From Pseudoalteromonas carrageenovora IAM 12662 (GTDB lineage Bacteria; Pseudomonadota; Gammaproteobacteria; Enterobacterales; Alteromonadaceae): a DNA stretch of 64,000 bases. The first letter of the stretch is position 1, and each line of letters starts with the position of its first letter. The notes beneath the pieces are model-generated. The model worked only from the letters and a program-made list of their open reading frames with translations. It did not search any database and was not told where the DNA came from. The stretch covers positions 62,001-126,000 of the forward strand of contig NZ_LT965930.1 of the NCBI RefSeq assembly GCF_900239935.1. The letters run 5' to 3'. The translations under genes were made by a program, and so were the position numbers. Below, one piece after another: positions 17,647 through 27,730 of the stretch.

Positions 17647-18584
17647 TTATACAAATAATTTATCTAATACCGTTTTATCTATTTCTCGCTGCTCCGTTTT
17701 AATGTAGATCTCGGTTGTTTTTATACTGGAATGCCCCATTAGCTTTGAAATATGCTGAATATTAGCGCCATTACGACTCAACCAAGTTGCATACGAACGC
17801 CTAAGAGAGTGAGGAGTTATTCCAGCTGATACCAAACCATATGTTTTGCATAGTAGGTAAATAGATTCTGAAGAAAAGTGCGGGATCTCGTCTATATTGT
17901 TTGTGCTTACACTTTTATGAAGTTCGCCAGATTTATAGACTCGTGTAAATACAGCACCTTCTTTATAACCACGTATAACCATCCATTCTTTTAGCGCTTT
18001 CATAGTTATGGGATGAATAGCAACAGTACGTTCTTTTCCGCCTTTACCATCAAAGGTTATTTTATTACCGGTTAAATCAATTGCGCTTAACTTTAATTTA
18101 GCTAATTCAAACCGGCGTAAACCGCAACCGATGAGTAAATGGAATATAGCCTGATCTCTGATTTTTTTTGTATTAGTAAGTGCGAGCGCCTCTATTGTAT
18201 TTAGCAAATGTGCAAAATCACTTTGCGATAAGGTAGCGTGTAGCTTTTTTTTCCGAGCATAGGTGGCTTAACTGATTTAACTCGCTCCCAATGTAGTGAA
18301 TTTATTTGACCCAGCAGAAAAGCTTCTCTCAAAACACTTTTTGTAATAGATAGGTAAAGACCTATTGTTTCATAAGATAAACCTTTATCTTTTAACAGAG
18401 CGACCAGACTATTTAGTGTATTCCTATCAAAGCGAGCCCAGTTAATACTGTAGTAATTACTCTGGCCTAACTTTTGTGCAATTGAATGAAGTACACGTAA
18501 TGCAGTACTTTTTGATGAAACAGCCCTTAGAGAATTTATATATGCATATACAGGGCATTCGTCATTTTTAATTACTAAGGGCAT
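17647..18584 (-). CDS. Tyrosine recombinase encoded in two frames joined at a poly-A run
   Basis: The N-terminal frame (18584 to 18201) has a SAM-like core-binding domain. The C-terminal frame (18207 to 17647) has the catalytic domain with R (CGLRRFEL), K (GGKERTV), HSLRR, LMGHSS and the tyrosine in TTEIYIKT. On the minus strand GGA AAA AAA AGC (eight A's at 18245-18252) is the crossing point: a -1 shift reads AAG CTA CAC GCT and continues straight into the second frame as KLHATLSQSDFAHLLNTIEA. It is either a programmed -1 frameshift on an A6G-type slippery site, as in dnaX and many IS elements, or a one-base deletion. It lies next to tus and the Ter-like sites. Confidence 0.75.
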
Positions 18585-18975
18585 TTTTTGCTTAAAGGGT
18601 GCTAATACTTGAGATTTTAATAAATGATCAAAACGTGTTTTGATAAATAGCCTCCTTATTTACGCCTACATATATTGGGATAAGTTAAGTGTAATTCATT
18701 TTTGAATAAATAACTAACGTAAATGTTTATTTACGTTAGTTATTATTATGTTAAATTGGCCGCCGTTAATTTTTATGCTGTTAGTTAGTGAAAAAAATCC
18801 ATTTGCTACATCTTTAGCGATTCACCTATAGAAGTGATTTATTAAAGTATAAAGAGTCTGATTAAGCTAATTGAACTAAAGAGAAGGTTGTTAGGCAGCT
18901 ATCTTTTATAAGCCTAATGAATATTTAAAATCTGAATGTAACGACCGAAATCATCAGTCGTTACATCTAGCGATA
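18585..18975. other. Non-coding gap with two strong inverted repeats
   Basis: A perfect 16-bp inverted repeat (18709-18724 / 18729-18744, arms beginning AATAACTAACG, loop GTTT) and a perfect 10-bp one (18936-18945 / 18957-18966, ATGTAACGAC). The second lies just after the sulfatase stop and probably ends the carrageenan operon. The first has no adjacent T-run, so it may be a protein-binding or recombination site. Confidence 0.55.
18936..18966 (-). terminator. Probable terminator of carrageenan operon
   Basis: A 10-bp perfect stem with an 11-nt loop starting 10 bp past the stop of the minus-strand sulfatase; the following minus-strand sequence is moderately T-rich. Confidence 0.5.
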
Positions 18976-20934
18976 TTATATATTTTTCAAATAGTCCATC
19001 CGAGCTTTAAACCAGCCATCGACAGTTCGTTTATGGAAACTTTCCATTGAAGTACCACGTGTTTCTGTACTATTTTTCAATAATTTATTTAATTCAATAT
19101 TAAAAGCAATACCCAATGTGTCATGTAATTGAGTAGCGATATTTAATATAGCCAGAGCAGTTAAAGGATCTTTAGCCTGTTTTACTAAATCTTCTAGTTC
19201 TAACTGCGGTGAAACCCCATTATTCAAAGCTAAATACTGAATAGCACGACTTCGGTTAATTAGGTTGATGTCAGACTGTCTAATTTTCTCAATAATAGGC
19301 AGGAATTCATTTGCTTTATCGCCAAATGCTAATACAGCATTCATCGCCCAATACCGTTCCCATTGTTCATTTGATAACAATACTGCCTTTAACTTATTTT
19401 TTACTTGTTCAAACGGTTGTAGGCTCATATCTATTATATTAATAAAGCGGGCGATATCACTCTTGTGTTTTAAACTAAAGATAATGGGGTCATCTTTTGC
19501 AATATCGACTAAATAAGATTCAGGATAAAAGGCTAAATCGGGCATTGATTGCAGCTTTTTTTGTAATCCGGCACGCATTTTAATAACTTTTTCAGTATAT
19601 TGCGGCAATAGTGCTAAATTTTTAGTTTCAAAAGGGTCTTGTTCAAGGTCGTATAATGCCTCTAATGGCTTACGTTTAAAAAAAGCACTTTGTACAGAGT
19701 TTAACTTGTTAGCCTTAAATAAGTGTTTCCACTCTCGGTAAGCCGCTTGTTTATAACGATAACTTGAAAACAATCCATCAGGGTTAAAGGGTAAATAGTT
19801 ACGAATATATTTATATTTACCTTTTCGAAAGCCCCTTACCATATCGTATTTTTCATCAAATCTATCTGCAAATGAAAAGTTTGTATTACGCTTATTTAAA
19901 TCATCTAAACTTAAATTTTTTGACAAAAAGCTTTCGCCATCCTGCAACTTAGATTTAGGTAAACCTGCCAATTCAAGCAAGGTAGGAGCAAAATCTATAA
20001 AACTAATAACGCCATCTACTCGAGTTGATAGCTTAGCTTGTAAATCTTTATGTAATAAATGTCGAAAATTCTTTGGTACACGAACGACTAAAGGAACATT
20101 AAGCCCTCTTTCTGACACAAACCCTTTGCTACCTGGTAAAACACCACCATGATCACCAAAATAAAATATGAACGTATCTTCTAATAATCCTTCCTCTTTA
20201 AGCTGATTTATTACCACTCCCATCTCTTTATCCACTTTTTTATGTAAGTCGAGATAACGAGCGTATGTATATCTGAATAGTTCAGTATTGGGGTGGATAG
20301 GATCTAATTCTACTGAATTGGGATTATGTATCGTTGGTAAATTTTCTATATCACTTTCAGGAAAGTGTAGCTTTCCTTCATGCGTAGTTTTCCACGTTTG
20401 CATATGAAAGAAAGGTTGGCCTGCTTTACGATCATGCCAGCTAGCTCCCTTTTTTGAAGAACTCCAATTGTTTTCTGGCGAGACAAAGTTATAATCTTCT
20501 TTGGCATCATTTGACGTGTAATAACCTGCTTTAGTCAGGTAATCACTTATTGTACTTAATTCTCTAGGTAAGTTTATACGCTCAAATGGGCGGTGATATT
20601 CCATTGCTAATTTAGCAGGGTAGGCACCCAAGGCGAGCGTCGTTCTTGCTGTTGAGCATACAGGCGAATTAGAAAATGCATTATTAAATACTAAGCCTTG
20701 CTTTGCCAAAGACTCTATATTTGGCATTTCAGCGCCTTTAGCGTTATATAATTTTAAATATCTTTTCGAGTTATCTTCAGATACCAACCAAACAAAGTTT
20801 GGCCTTTTTTTAATCGTCTTTTTGGAAGTAGGCGAACCATCATTCGATATAGCATAAGACTCACAACCGGATAGCAGAGCAGAAGTAAGGCATATCGTTA
20901 GTATATGTCTCATTCCTAATTTTTTTATTGTCAT
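18976..20934 (-). CDS. S1-family sulfatase, lipoprotein
   Basis: The 652-residue product has a lipoprotein signal (ALLSGC, Cys 24), so it is expected to be membrane-anchored. It has the alkaline-phosphatase-like sulfatase fold: WLVSEDNS near residue 50 (metal ligands), the modification motif PVCSTAR with Cys 93 as the presumed formylglycine, and FYFGDHGG near 257-264. The motif has T where the common CxPxR/CxAxR has P or A, a variant worth noting. A C-terminal ~150-residue helical extension is beyond the catalytic domain. Last gene of the six-gene minus-strand locus, 63 bp after the GH150 paralogue. Likely removes sulfate from carrageenan oligosaccharides; regioselectivity cannot be read from sequence alone. 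Confidence 0.85.
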   Translation of the reverse strand: MTIKKLGMRHILTICLTSALLSGCESYAISNDGSPTSKKTIKKRPNFVWLVSEDNSKRYLKLYNAKGAEMPNIESLAKQGLVFNNAFSNSPVCSTARTTLALGAYPAKLAMEYHRPFERINLPRELSTISDYLTKAGYYTSNDAKEDYNFVSPENNWSSSKKGASWHDRKAGQPFFHMQTWKTTHEGKLHFPESDIENLPTIHNPNSVELDPIHPNTELFRYTYARYLDLHKKVDKEMGVVINQLKEEGLLEDTFIFYFGDHGGVLPGSKGFVSERGLNVPLVVRVPKNFRHLLHKDLQAKLSTRVDGVISFIDFAPTLLELAGLPKSKLQDGESFLSKNLSLDDLNKRNTNFSFADRFDEKYDMVRGFRKGKYKYIRNYLPFNPDGLFSSYRYKQAAYREWKHLFKANKLNSVQSAFFKRKPLEALYDLEQDPFETKNLALLPQYTEKVIKMRAGLQKKLQSMPDLAFYPESYLVDIAKDDPIIFSLKHKSDIARFINIIDMSLQPFEQVKNKLKAVLLSNEQWERYWAMNAVLAFGDKANEFLPIIEKIRQSDINLINRSRAIQYLALNNGVSPQLELEDLVKQAKDPLTALAILNIATQLHDTLGIAFNIELNKLLKNSTETRGTSMESFHKRTVDGWFKARMDYLKNI

Positions 20935-20997
20935 AATATTCCATCACTTATTAAGATACAAAAATAGCGGCACTCAGTACGCTTATTTAGTTAGTTA

Positions 20998-23697
20998 CTA
21001 GTAACCAACATCAAAAAATCGGACTGATCCAGCAGGAACAGTAACTTTCATTTTATTATCAGTTATATGAAACTCTTCTTTAGATAAAATATCTTTTACC
21101 CATTTCGTTTTTTTATGAAAATGTATAGTTACATCTCTATCTTGAGGGTCAATATAGCCTTGATCGACTAAAATAATACGGCTATGTTTTTCATCTAATT
21201 TAATTACAGACCAAGCAGAACCTTCAACACGTATAGGTAAATTTTGTTCTCCGAGCTCAATTGAGTGTTGCATCATTGGATAAAAATCTTCTGCACCTAT
21301 CTCTTTATCATTACTAAAACCGACTCTTCCATTTGATACAAAATAAGGGGTATTTTGTTTTTTTAATTGCGCTGCAGATTCTATAGGGGCGATTGGGATC
21401 ATACCATTTGGCATTGGCGGAATGAAATTCAACCATCTATATTGCACACCTAAGGCCGCTCTAGAATAATCATACTCTGGCAAGTTTGTACCCGCCCATT
21501 GAATTTGCCCTAAACTCATCAAAGCATTAGAGTCATTTTCACTATAGTGATTCATTTCGTGATGATTAGTTATTGAATGAGCTAACTCTATGTCTACATC
21601 TTTTATTAGCATCCAAGAACCGATTGATTGCATTGCATCTTTTTCAACAATTGGTAAAACACCCGACTTCATTAGTGCAAATAGAACATTTAATCCTGGC
21701 TGCTCGGTGTAACGGCTATCAAAAATAATACCCATTCTTGAACCATACGCAGCTCTTAACACGGCAGTTCTAAGGTAGGGAGATACACTGCGCTGTCCAC
21801 CAGGGCTAAGAGGACGCCAACTGGTTGGGTTATCATCAACAAGTCTCATTGCATAATCGTTAACATAGCCACCTAAAAACATGCCAACTCTACCGGTAAA
21901 ATTTATATCTTGCGTACGTGATGTTGTATCCTCTGCAGAAGGAACTAAAATATCAGCGTACTGCCCAGAAAAAAACATATCTTTCCAAGGTTGCTGTTGA
22001 GAAGTCGTAGCCCAAAAAACATCTTTATATCTAAAATATAATTTTGCTTTACCTTGCTTACGCATCGCTTTGGCTAAGCGTGGCATGTACTCCGAGATAA
22101 AATAAAGTACTCTTGGATCTTTTGGGTCGTGCATTTCAGCATATAGAAAGCCAAGAGCGGTATTAGGAGCGGCCTCTAATATAGCCTCCATTGTGTCAAT
22201 ACTAACTCCAAATGGGTCTATACCGTGACCAGACCAAACAACAAAACTTTTTCCTTTGGCCTCAAATGCCTTCGCTTTTTTAATTAATTGCTCTCGCGTA
22301 TCTTTGTATTTACCTCGGCGATCTTGCTTAAGCGCAATTTTGCCTATTTTTTTAACTAATTGGCTGCGATCCCATTTTTCAGTCCATCGCTCTTGGGCTA
22401 CGCTAAGGAAATCGGCACCATTGAGTTTTGCCACATCACTATTTAGCTCTGCTTTAGTTAGCATTACCCAAGGTTTATTAGATTTTTTTTGGTAACTTGG
22501 CATTTCAAAAGCTAACGTTTGTTCATACAAATCATTAATATTTTTTTCAACTTGCGCTAACCGACCAGCTAATTGATGAGGAGTATCTAACCAATCTTTA
22601 TTATTTAAATCAAAACTATAAATAGTATTACCTCCACCAATTTGGCCTGCCGCAAAAAGTTTTTCGCTAGTGGCTGATAACTCTATATCATTAAAAATAA
22701 GGCCGGTGTGCTTTTCGCCAACTTGTTTTATTAACTTTCCTTTTGCATCAATTAAATAAGTAAGCCCCCCAAATTGAAGTACTATTTCGTTATACTTAGG
22801 TAATAGTGATGTGCCGTACACATGCGCATAACGCTGTCTTTGTGCAGATGCTATTTTAAAGTCTGCAATGCGTTTAAATTTGCTATTGTAACCAATAAAT
22901 GATGCAGCAGACTTTTGACCACTTTTATAATCACCGAAAAATAATAAATCGTCTAAACCATCCTGGTCTAAGTCTGCGATGTCGATATCCGTTATCATCA
23001 TATTTTTAGAAATGTCTTTAACATTTCGATCTGCAGGGCTAATTTCGCTTATTACATTCTTCGATTTAGGGTCAATAAATCCCATAAAATCCCAACGATA
23101 CTTATCACGCTCTAAAGTAAAAACAAATAAGCTGTCTTTGTCGCTGGATAAAAAACGACCTGATTCTATTTTGCGAACCACGCCCTCTAATTTTGTTTCG
23201 CTGAGTAGTTGTCCATTGCTATTTAATTCATACAAAATAAAGTTATTTCCCCCTGCGTAGATCCGTTTCTCGCCGTCAACGAGCGCTACTGCAACTTCAC
23301 TAAAGCGAACTTTTTTAGATGGAGTAAATTTCCAAAGAGGAGATACCTTATTTCTAGATGTGGTATCCCATGCATAAATACTTCCATCAGCACTTGCTGC
23401 TATTAGCTCATCAGATTTATCATTATTTAAATCCGTACTATTTATCTCAAAAAGTACCGCTTTCTCTTGAGTTGCGCTTCGCCACAGCTCTTCACCATTT
23501 GAATTATAACTTGCTACAGCACCATCTAATTCAGATGTATAAACAACGGGTCGACCATTGACTGTTCCACTTGTAATTTGACGAAGACCATTACCCTGTG
23601 TCGTAAAATAATCTTGTGAAACTTCACTTGCAAAGCTGCTAACACAGAAAAGTAACGTTATTGATGCCGCGCTTAATTTATTAAAAATTTTTTTCAT
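20998..23697 (-). CDS. Second GH150 (lambda-carrageenase-like) protein
   Basis: The 899-residue paralogue of the gene at 2462-5290 shares a signal peptide (cleaved near residue 23, FA/SE), N-terminal propeller-like repeats (LNNDKSDELIAA, DLDQDGLDDLLFF) and C-terminal blocks. WSGHGIDPFGVSIDTM aligns with WAGHGNDPYMISLATM, and DILVPSAEDTT with DAFVPAMEETT. The two differ widely, so this is an old duplication or a second acquisition, probably with a different preference or an oligosaccharide substrate. The Shine-Dalgarno (gaggg) follows a small hairpin (TCACCT / AGGTGA, 23708-23721) that may influence translation. Confidence 0.8.
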   Translation of the reverse strand: MKKIFNKLSAASITLLFCVSSFASEVSQDYFTTQGNGLRQITSGTVNGRPVVYTSELDGAVASYNSNGEELWRSATQEKAVLFEINSTDLNNDKSDELIAASADGSIYAWDTTSRNKVSPLWKFTPSKKVRFSEVAVALVDGEKRIYAGGNNFILYELNSNGQLLSETKLEGVVRKIESGRFLSSDKDSLFVFTLERDKYRWDFMGFIDPKSKNVISEISPADRNVKDISKNMMITDIDIADLDQDGLDDLLFFGDYKSGQKSAASFIGYNSKFKRIADFKIASAQRQRYAHVYGTSLLPKYNEIVLQFGGLTYLIDAKGKLIKQVGEKHTGLIFNDIELSATSEKLFAAGQIGGGNTIYSFDLNNKDWLDTPHQLAGRLAQVEKNINDLYEQTLAFEMPSYQKKSNKPWVMLTKAELNSDVAKLNGADFLSVAQERWTEKWDRSQLVKKIGKIALKQDRRGKYKDTREQLIKKAKAFEAKGKSFVVWSGHGIDPFGVSIDTMEAILEAAPNTALGFLYAEMHDPKDPRVLYFISEYMPRLAKAMRKQGKAKLYFRYKDVFWATTSQQQPWKDMFFSGQYADILVPSAEDTTSRTQDINFTGRVGMFLGGYVNDYAMRLVDDNPTSWRPLSPGGQRSVSPYLRTAVLRAAYGSRMGIIFDSRYTEQPGLNVLFALMKSGVLPIVEKDAMQSIGSWMLIKDVDIELAHSITNHHEMNHYSENDSNALMSLGQIQWAGTNLPEYDYSRAALGVQYRWLNFIPPMPNGMIPIAPIESAAQLKKQNTPYFVSNGRVGFSNDKEIGAEDFYPMMQHSIELGEQNLPIRVEGSAWSVIKLDEKHSRIILVDQGYIDPQDRDVTIHFHKKTKWVKDILSKEEFHITDNKMKVTVPAGSVRFFDVGY

Positions 23698-23949
23698 TGA
23701 TAGACCCTCACCTTTAGGTGAATTGAGAAACTTTAATATAATGTGTGTGTTTTAATGCGATAGTTAGATATTTACCTACTTAATTTATAAACAGGCCCTA
23801 AAAAAAGTGTAGAGATGCGCTCCTAAAAGATAAATTTTAGAGTGTCGTGTTTATTTAAGTTACCCATTGTTTATTTAAAGTAGGCGTTATAAAAGCTTAT
23901 ATAAGCAATATAAAACTGACTAAAAGTACTTATTATTAAAATACTCATT

Positions 23950-25809
23950 TTAGTTTTTAGCTCTTTTATAAGTTGTTGGACTAAGTAGCTGCGACTTACT
24001 TTCAGAGAATCCTTGTAAAATATTATTTATAGAAATGGTAATATTGTCGCTGTTGTTTATTAAAAACAATGAGTCATATTTTTTACGTTCAGGATATTCA
24101 GTCGTTTTTTCAATGATGTTATTTTCAAAAACTAAATTTGAAACAGAAAATAAGTTTAGAATAGGCGCTTTATCAAACACTTTGAATGTGTTGCCTTTTA
24201 TTACAATATTTTTGTTATATCGTGATGTTTCTTTAAACTGCTCATCAATTCCAGCGTCTACGGCTATAACCCCCTGCCCCCACTGACTATAAAAACTATT
24301 TTCAAAAATATTATTTTTAATCGTTATATTTCGGACGCCACCTTGCTCAAACCAAAAGTTTGCGTCGCCTTCAAATAAAATGGCCGATCCAGATGTATGA
24401 AAATAGTTATTTTCAACTAACGTTTTACCTCGGCTATTTAACAACATACCTCTAGCTCGGTTTTTACGAATTGTATTTCCTTTAATAATAACGTGTGCAT
24501 AATCTCGAACCTCAGCTACAGAATCACCTTTTTGTAACCGGCTATCAAATGGCTTAACGAACTCAATTCGAGTTACTTCATTACTAACTCGAGTACTCTT
24601 TGCGACCAAAGCTGACCCATAAGTTATCAAACTAGGCCCATGAACTAGTTCTAGCTCATCTTCTGGTGCTATAAAATCAAAGCCAAATTGCTGTGGGTGT
24701 TGTAGCTTAATTTCTACCGTTTTATCATCTATAATTTTATCAATTGCAGCATAAATTCCATGTATGTTAGTAGCATCATCCTTTTGACTTTCGAATAAGT
24801 TATCAATCAACTTAATTTTTCCAGTGCAATTAACAAAATGCGTTGCATCTGCTGTAGTGCTTACAATACGCCCTTTGCTAGGAGAGACTTTAGAGTCTTT
24901 GATTGTAATATTATGAGATCGTTGAGCAATTACTCCCATCCCCCCTGCATGATGAATAGTAATATTATGAAGTTCGACATTGTTACTGTCTGAAATAACC
25001 ACACCAGGGTAATCACGATGCTTTGCCTGAAAAACTAATATATTTCCAACTTTTGCTTTCAAATTTGGATGAAAAATTCTTACAACGTCGCCTCCATTTA
25101 GCTTTTCAGCACGTAAAGCATTTCCAGTAAATATATCTTGCGCCATATACTCAGGCTCACGCAGTGCAAAGTTAAACTCTAATACACGCTTATATTCATA
25201 TTTATATTCATCTTGCGAAATTTGTTTACGTTTAAGTCTGTCTTTATTTTTTATTCCTGAGGCTTGAAATAGCTGAGACTGAAATTTTAAAATACCGGCC
25301 TCATTAATCTTATAAGGGAATTGGTCTGTAAATTTTAAATCTAAATACCCTTTTCCAGCACCAGCAATTAATGCTTCGGAGTGAAAAGCCCGAGAAAAGT
25401 CGATAGAAAAATTACGAAGTACAATATGACTACTTTCATCTAAAATAAATGGCACTAAACCACCATGAAAAATAAAAGTAGAGTTATTTCCATCTATTTC
25501 AAGATTATTAAATGATGACAAAGGAAATGTAATACGTTTAATACCTGGGTCATTATTGCTTATATACATTAATCTATCGGCGGCTCGCTCTTCATAAAAG
25601 TCGTACCGACCTTTAGGAAAAGTGATTTTTGTTGCACCGATTTTTTTAGCCTCTTGCAAAGCTTTATATAAGCTATGAGTACTGTCGGACCCTGTATCTT
25701 TAATCGCGCCAAAGTCGCTTACATCTATCACTTTATCATTTGCAATAGTGCACAAGCTAAATAGAAATAAAGATAAAATCAAAGTGAATTTAACGACAGA
25801 AATAAACAT
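23950..25809 (-). CDS. Exo-alpha-1,3-galactosidase, GH110
   Basis: The 619-residue protein has a signal peptide (about 1-23) and a right-handed parallel beta-helix (repeated I.I..N.F strands, e.g. NITIKNNIFENS). GH110 hallmarks are PKGRYDFYEE near 65-74, STTADATHFVN with Asp 321, and QKDDATNIHG with Asp 344/345. These numbers coincide with the catalytic aspartates I recall for the P. distincta enzyme PdGH110B, which acts on lambda-carrageenan oligosaccharides. It removes terminal alpha-1,3-galactose by inversion. The start has aagga in front, and it follows the other GH110 gene by 31 bp. Confidence 0.85.
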   Translation of the reverse strand: MFISVVKFTLILSLFLFSLCTIANDKVIDVSDFGAIKDTGSDSTHSLYKALQEAKKIGATKITFPKGRYDFYEERAADRLMYISNNDPGIKRITFPLSSFNNLEIDGNNSTFIFHGGLVPFILDESSHIVLRNFSIDFSRAFHSEALIAGAGKGYLDLKFTDQFPYKINEAGILKFQSQLFQASGIKNKDRLKRKQISQDEYKYEYKRVLEFNFALREPEYMAQDIFTGNALRAEKLNGGDVVRIFHPNLKAKVGNILVFQAKHRDYPGVVISDSNNVELHNITIHHAGGMGVIAQRSHNITIKDSKVSPSKGRIVSTTADATHFVNCTGKIKLIDNLFESQKDDATNIHGIYAAIDKIIDDKTVEIKLQHPQQFGFDFIAPEDELELVHGPSLITYGSALVAKSTRVSNEVTRIEFVKPFDSRLQKGDSVAEVRDYAHVIIKGNTIRKNRARGMLLNSRGKTLVENNYFHTSGSAILFEGDANFWFEQGGVRNITIKNNIFENSFYSQWGQGVIAVDAGIDEQFKETSRYNKNIVIKGNTFKVFDKAPILNLFSVSNLVFENNIIEKTTEYPERKKYDSLFLINNSDNITISINNILQGFSESKSQLLSPTTYKRAKN

Positions 25810-25840
25810 AAAAGATCCTTGTCATATAATTTGATTGAAG

Positions 25841-27646
25841 TTACTTAATAGAGCCGTCGTCTATTAAAGTGCCTTTAGAGCTATCATCAACGATAAGCAC
25901 TCGTTGTACTTTGCCATTATAAGTATTGTTTTTAAGTTCAATATTTTCACTGTTAACAAACTCAAAAAGTGGGCTATCTGGATGCAATACAGGCTGGTTA
26001 ATATTACTATTAATCGTATTACCCGACACCGTTAAACCGCCAACTCTATCAGCCCAAACAATACGATTACCAAAGCTATTTATTGTGTTATTTTCAAATC
26101 GAATGTTGCGATCGTATATCTCATCTTGATTAAAACTTTTGCTTAGTCTTGGTGTTATGTTTAAAACCGCATGAGGTTTCCCTGCATAAGCTACATAGTC
26201 AAAAGTATTGTTTCTTATTAGTACGTCCTCTACTGCACCTGATTCGTACCAAAAGAAAGTTTCTCCACGAAACAAAATTGATGACATCATTGATGAAAAG
26301 AAATTCTCTTCAATAACCGTTTTTAATGGTGTTTTTAAAACTACATTACGCGCGCGGTGGTTTTTAATGATGGTTTTAAGCATTGTGAAAGTAGGGTTCC
26401 ACGTTTTGTTTTCTAGCAAGTCACCTTTGGCGAGCTGTTTTGGCAAACTGTTTTTAAACTTAATTTGCGTATAAGCTTCATTGATCACGTTTACAGATTC
26501 AACTGTATTTACACTTTCTCTTTTGGTATTTGGCTGGTGTATGAACCAAATTTCATCACCTTGACCGGTAAACTCAAACCCTGTTTGCTCAAAGTGACCA
26601 AATTTGACCATTACGGTGTGACTATCGATTATTTTATCAACTATGGTGTAAGTGCCATGTACGTTTGCGCCGTCATCTAGCATATTTTCAAAACGACTAT
26701 TTTCTATTAAAATATCGCCCTTACAATTAGCAAAGTGAGTTGCATCAGCCGTTGTAGAAATTAAGCGCTCTGAACCATCACGTAAATAAACGCCTGAGTT
26801 TAAAATCTGTATGTCCTCACTTTTTTCAAATAAAAACCCCATTCCTAAAGCGTGGTGTATAACTACATTATCAAACACTATATTTTTAGAATTTTTTACC
26901 TGAAAAGCGGGTGCGTACCGATGCGTTTCTCTATCGCCTTTTGAGCTTGTTAACGAACCAACAGGAGGATAATCTTTAAGTCTTTCATGAATTCTTAAAA
27001 CCCCATTTCCTAAGTCTTCTACGTTATCTGACTTGCTTTTACTGTCTATACCACCATGAACAACTCGCTTTTCATTTTTATCCCAAGCAAGTGTAGAGCC
27101 TAAATAGTTATAACTAAATCCATCAACATTCGGGAACCGAATTTTGCCCCCTTTGAGATCCCACTGATGATCGCCTTTAACAGGCCTTACGTCTCGATAT
27201 CCTAGTTTCTCATTTACTGCCATTACTTCAGCTACAAACGTAAACGGTATATCCCAATCAATAGTAATGTTACTCACTTTAACGCTTTTATTATTATAGA
27301 ATTCAAACGGCGCTATTTGCCCATGAAAAACAAATTCAGAGCCAGCACCTTCAATTTCAACTGAGTCAAAACCATCTAAAGAAAAAGCTATTTTTTTTAA
27401 TCCATTACCATGATTGGTAATTCGTCGGTACTCACTTGATGCATATTCAGGTAAAAACTTATAAGTCCCTTTCTTAAATACAATTTTTAAATCTTTATCT
27501 TTTACATTTTTCAGAGCGCTGCGAATAATCGGGGTCATATCCTGCGCTACCGGTTCAAAAGTTAAAACCTCTTTAGCGTACAACTGCATAGAAAGCAGCG
27601 GTAAAGCACTTAAAATTAAGGGGATTACTTTAGTTTTATAATTCAT
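25841..27646 (-). CDS. Exo-alpha-1,3-galactosidase-like protein, GH110
   Basis: A 601-residue secreted beta-helix protein with a signal peptide (about 1-24). The same GH110 signature blocks appear: FKKGTYKFLPE, STTADATHFAN (Asp 301) and NMLDDGANVHG (Asp 324/325). It differs clearly from its neighbour, for example DDGAN rather than DDATN. The tandem GH110 genes may therefore divide labour between sulfated and desulfated ends; that is inference. Operon position: 85 bp after the S1 sulfatase and 31 bp before the second GH110. Confidence 0.8.
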   Translation of the reverse strand: MNYKTKVIPLILSALPLLSMQLYAKEVLTFEPVAQDMTPIIRSALKNVKDKDLKIVFKKGTYKFLPEYASSEYRRITNHGNGLKKIAFSLDGFDSVEIEGAGSEFVFHGQIAPFEFYNNKSVKVSNITIDWDIPFTFVAEVMAVNEKLGYRDVRPVKGDHQWDLKGGKIRFPNVDGFSYNYLGSTLAWDKNEKRVVHGGIDSKSKSDNVEDLGNGVLRIHERLKDYPPVGSLTSSKGDRETHRYAPAFQVKNSKNIVFDNVVIHHALGMGFLFEKSEDIQILNSGVYLRDGSERLISTTADATHFANCKGDILIENSRFENMLDDGANVHGTYTIVDKIIDSHTVMVKFGHFEQTGFEFTGQGDEIWFIHQPNTKRESVNTVESVNVINEAYTQIKFKNSLPKQLAKGDLLENKTWNPTFTMLKTIIKNHRARNVVLKTPLKTVIEENFFSSMMSSILFRGETFFWYESGAVEDVLIRNNTFDYVAYAGKPHAVLNITPRLSKSFNQDEIYDRNIRFENNTINSFGNRIVWADRVGGLTVSGNTINSNINQPVLHPDSPLFEFVNSENIELKNNTYNGKVQRVLIVDDSSKGTLIDDGSIK

Positions 27647-27730
27647 TCTTACATCTCAATTTTTATGGGTTGTGTTTATGACCTTAATTGAACGCTCAGA
27701 ATTAATATTTCTGAGCATTCAGCTCCTAAG

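Noticed and set aside
18709..18744. Terminator for the carrageenan operon at the 16-bp inverted repeat
   Set aside because: It is over 230 bp past the stop and has no T-run; the 10-bp hairpin at 18936 is better placed.
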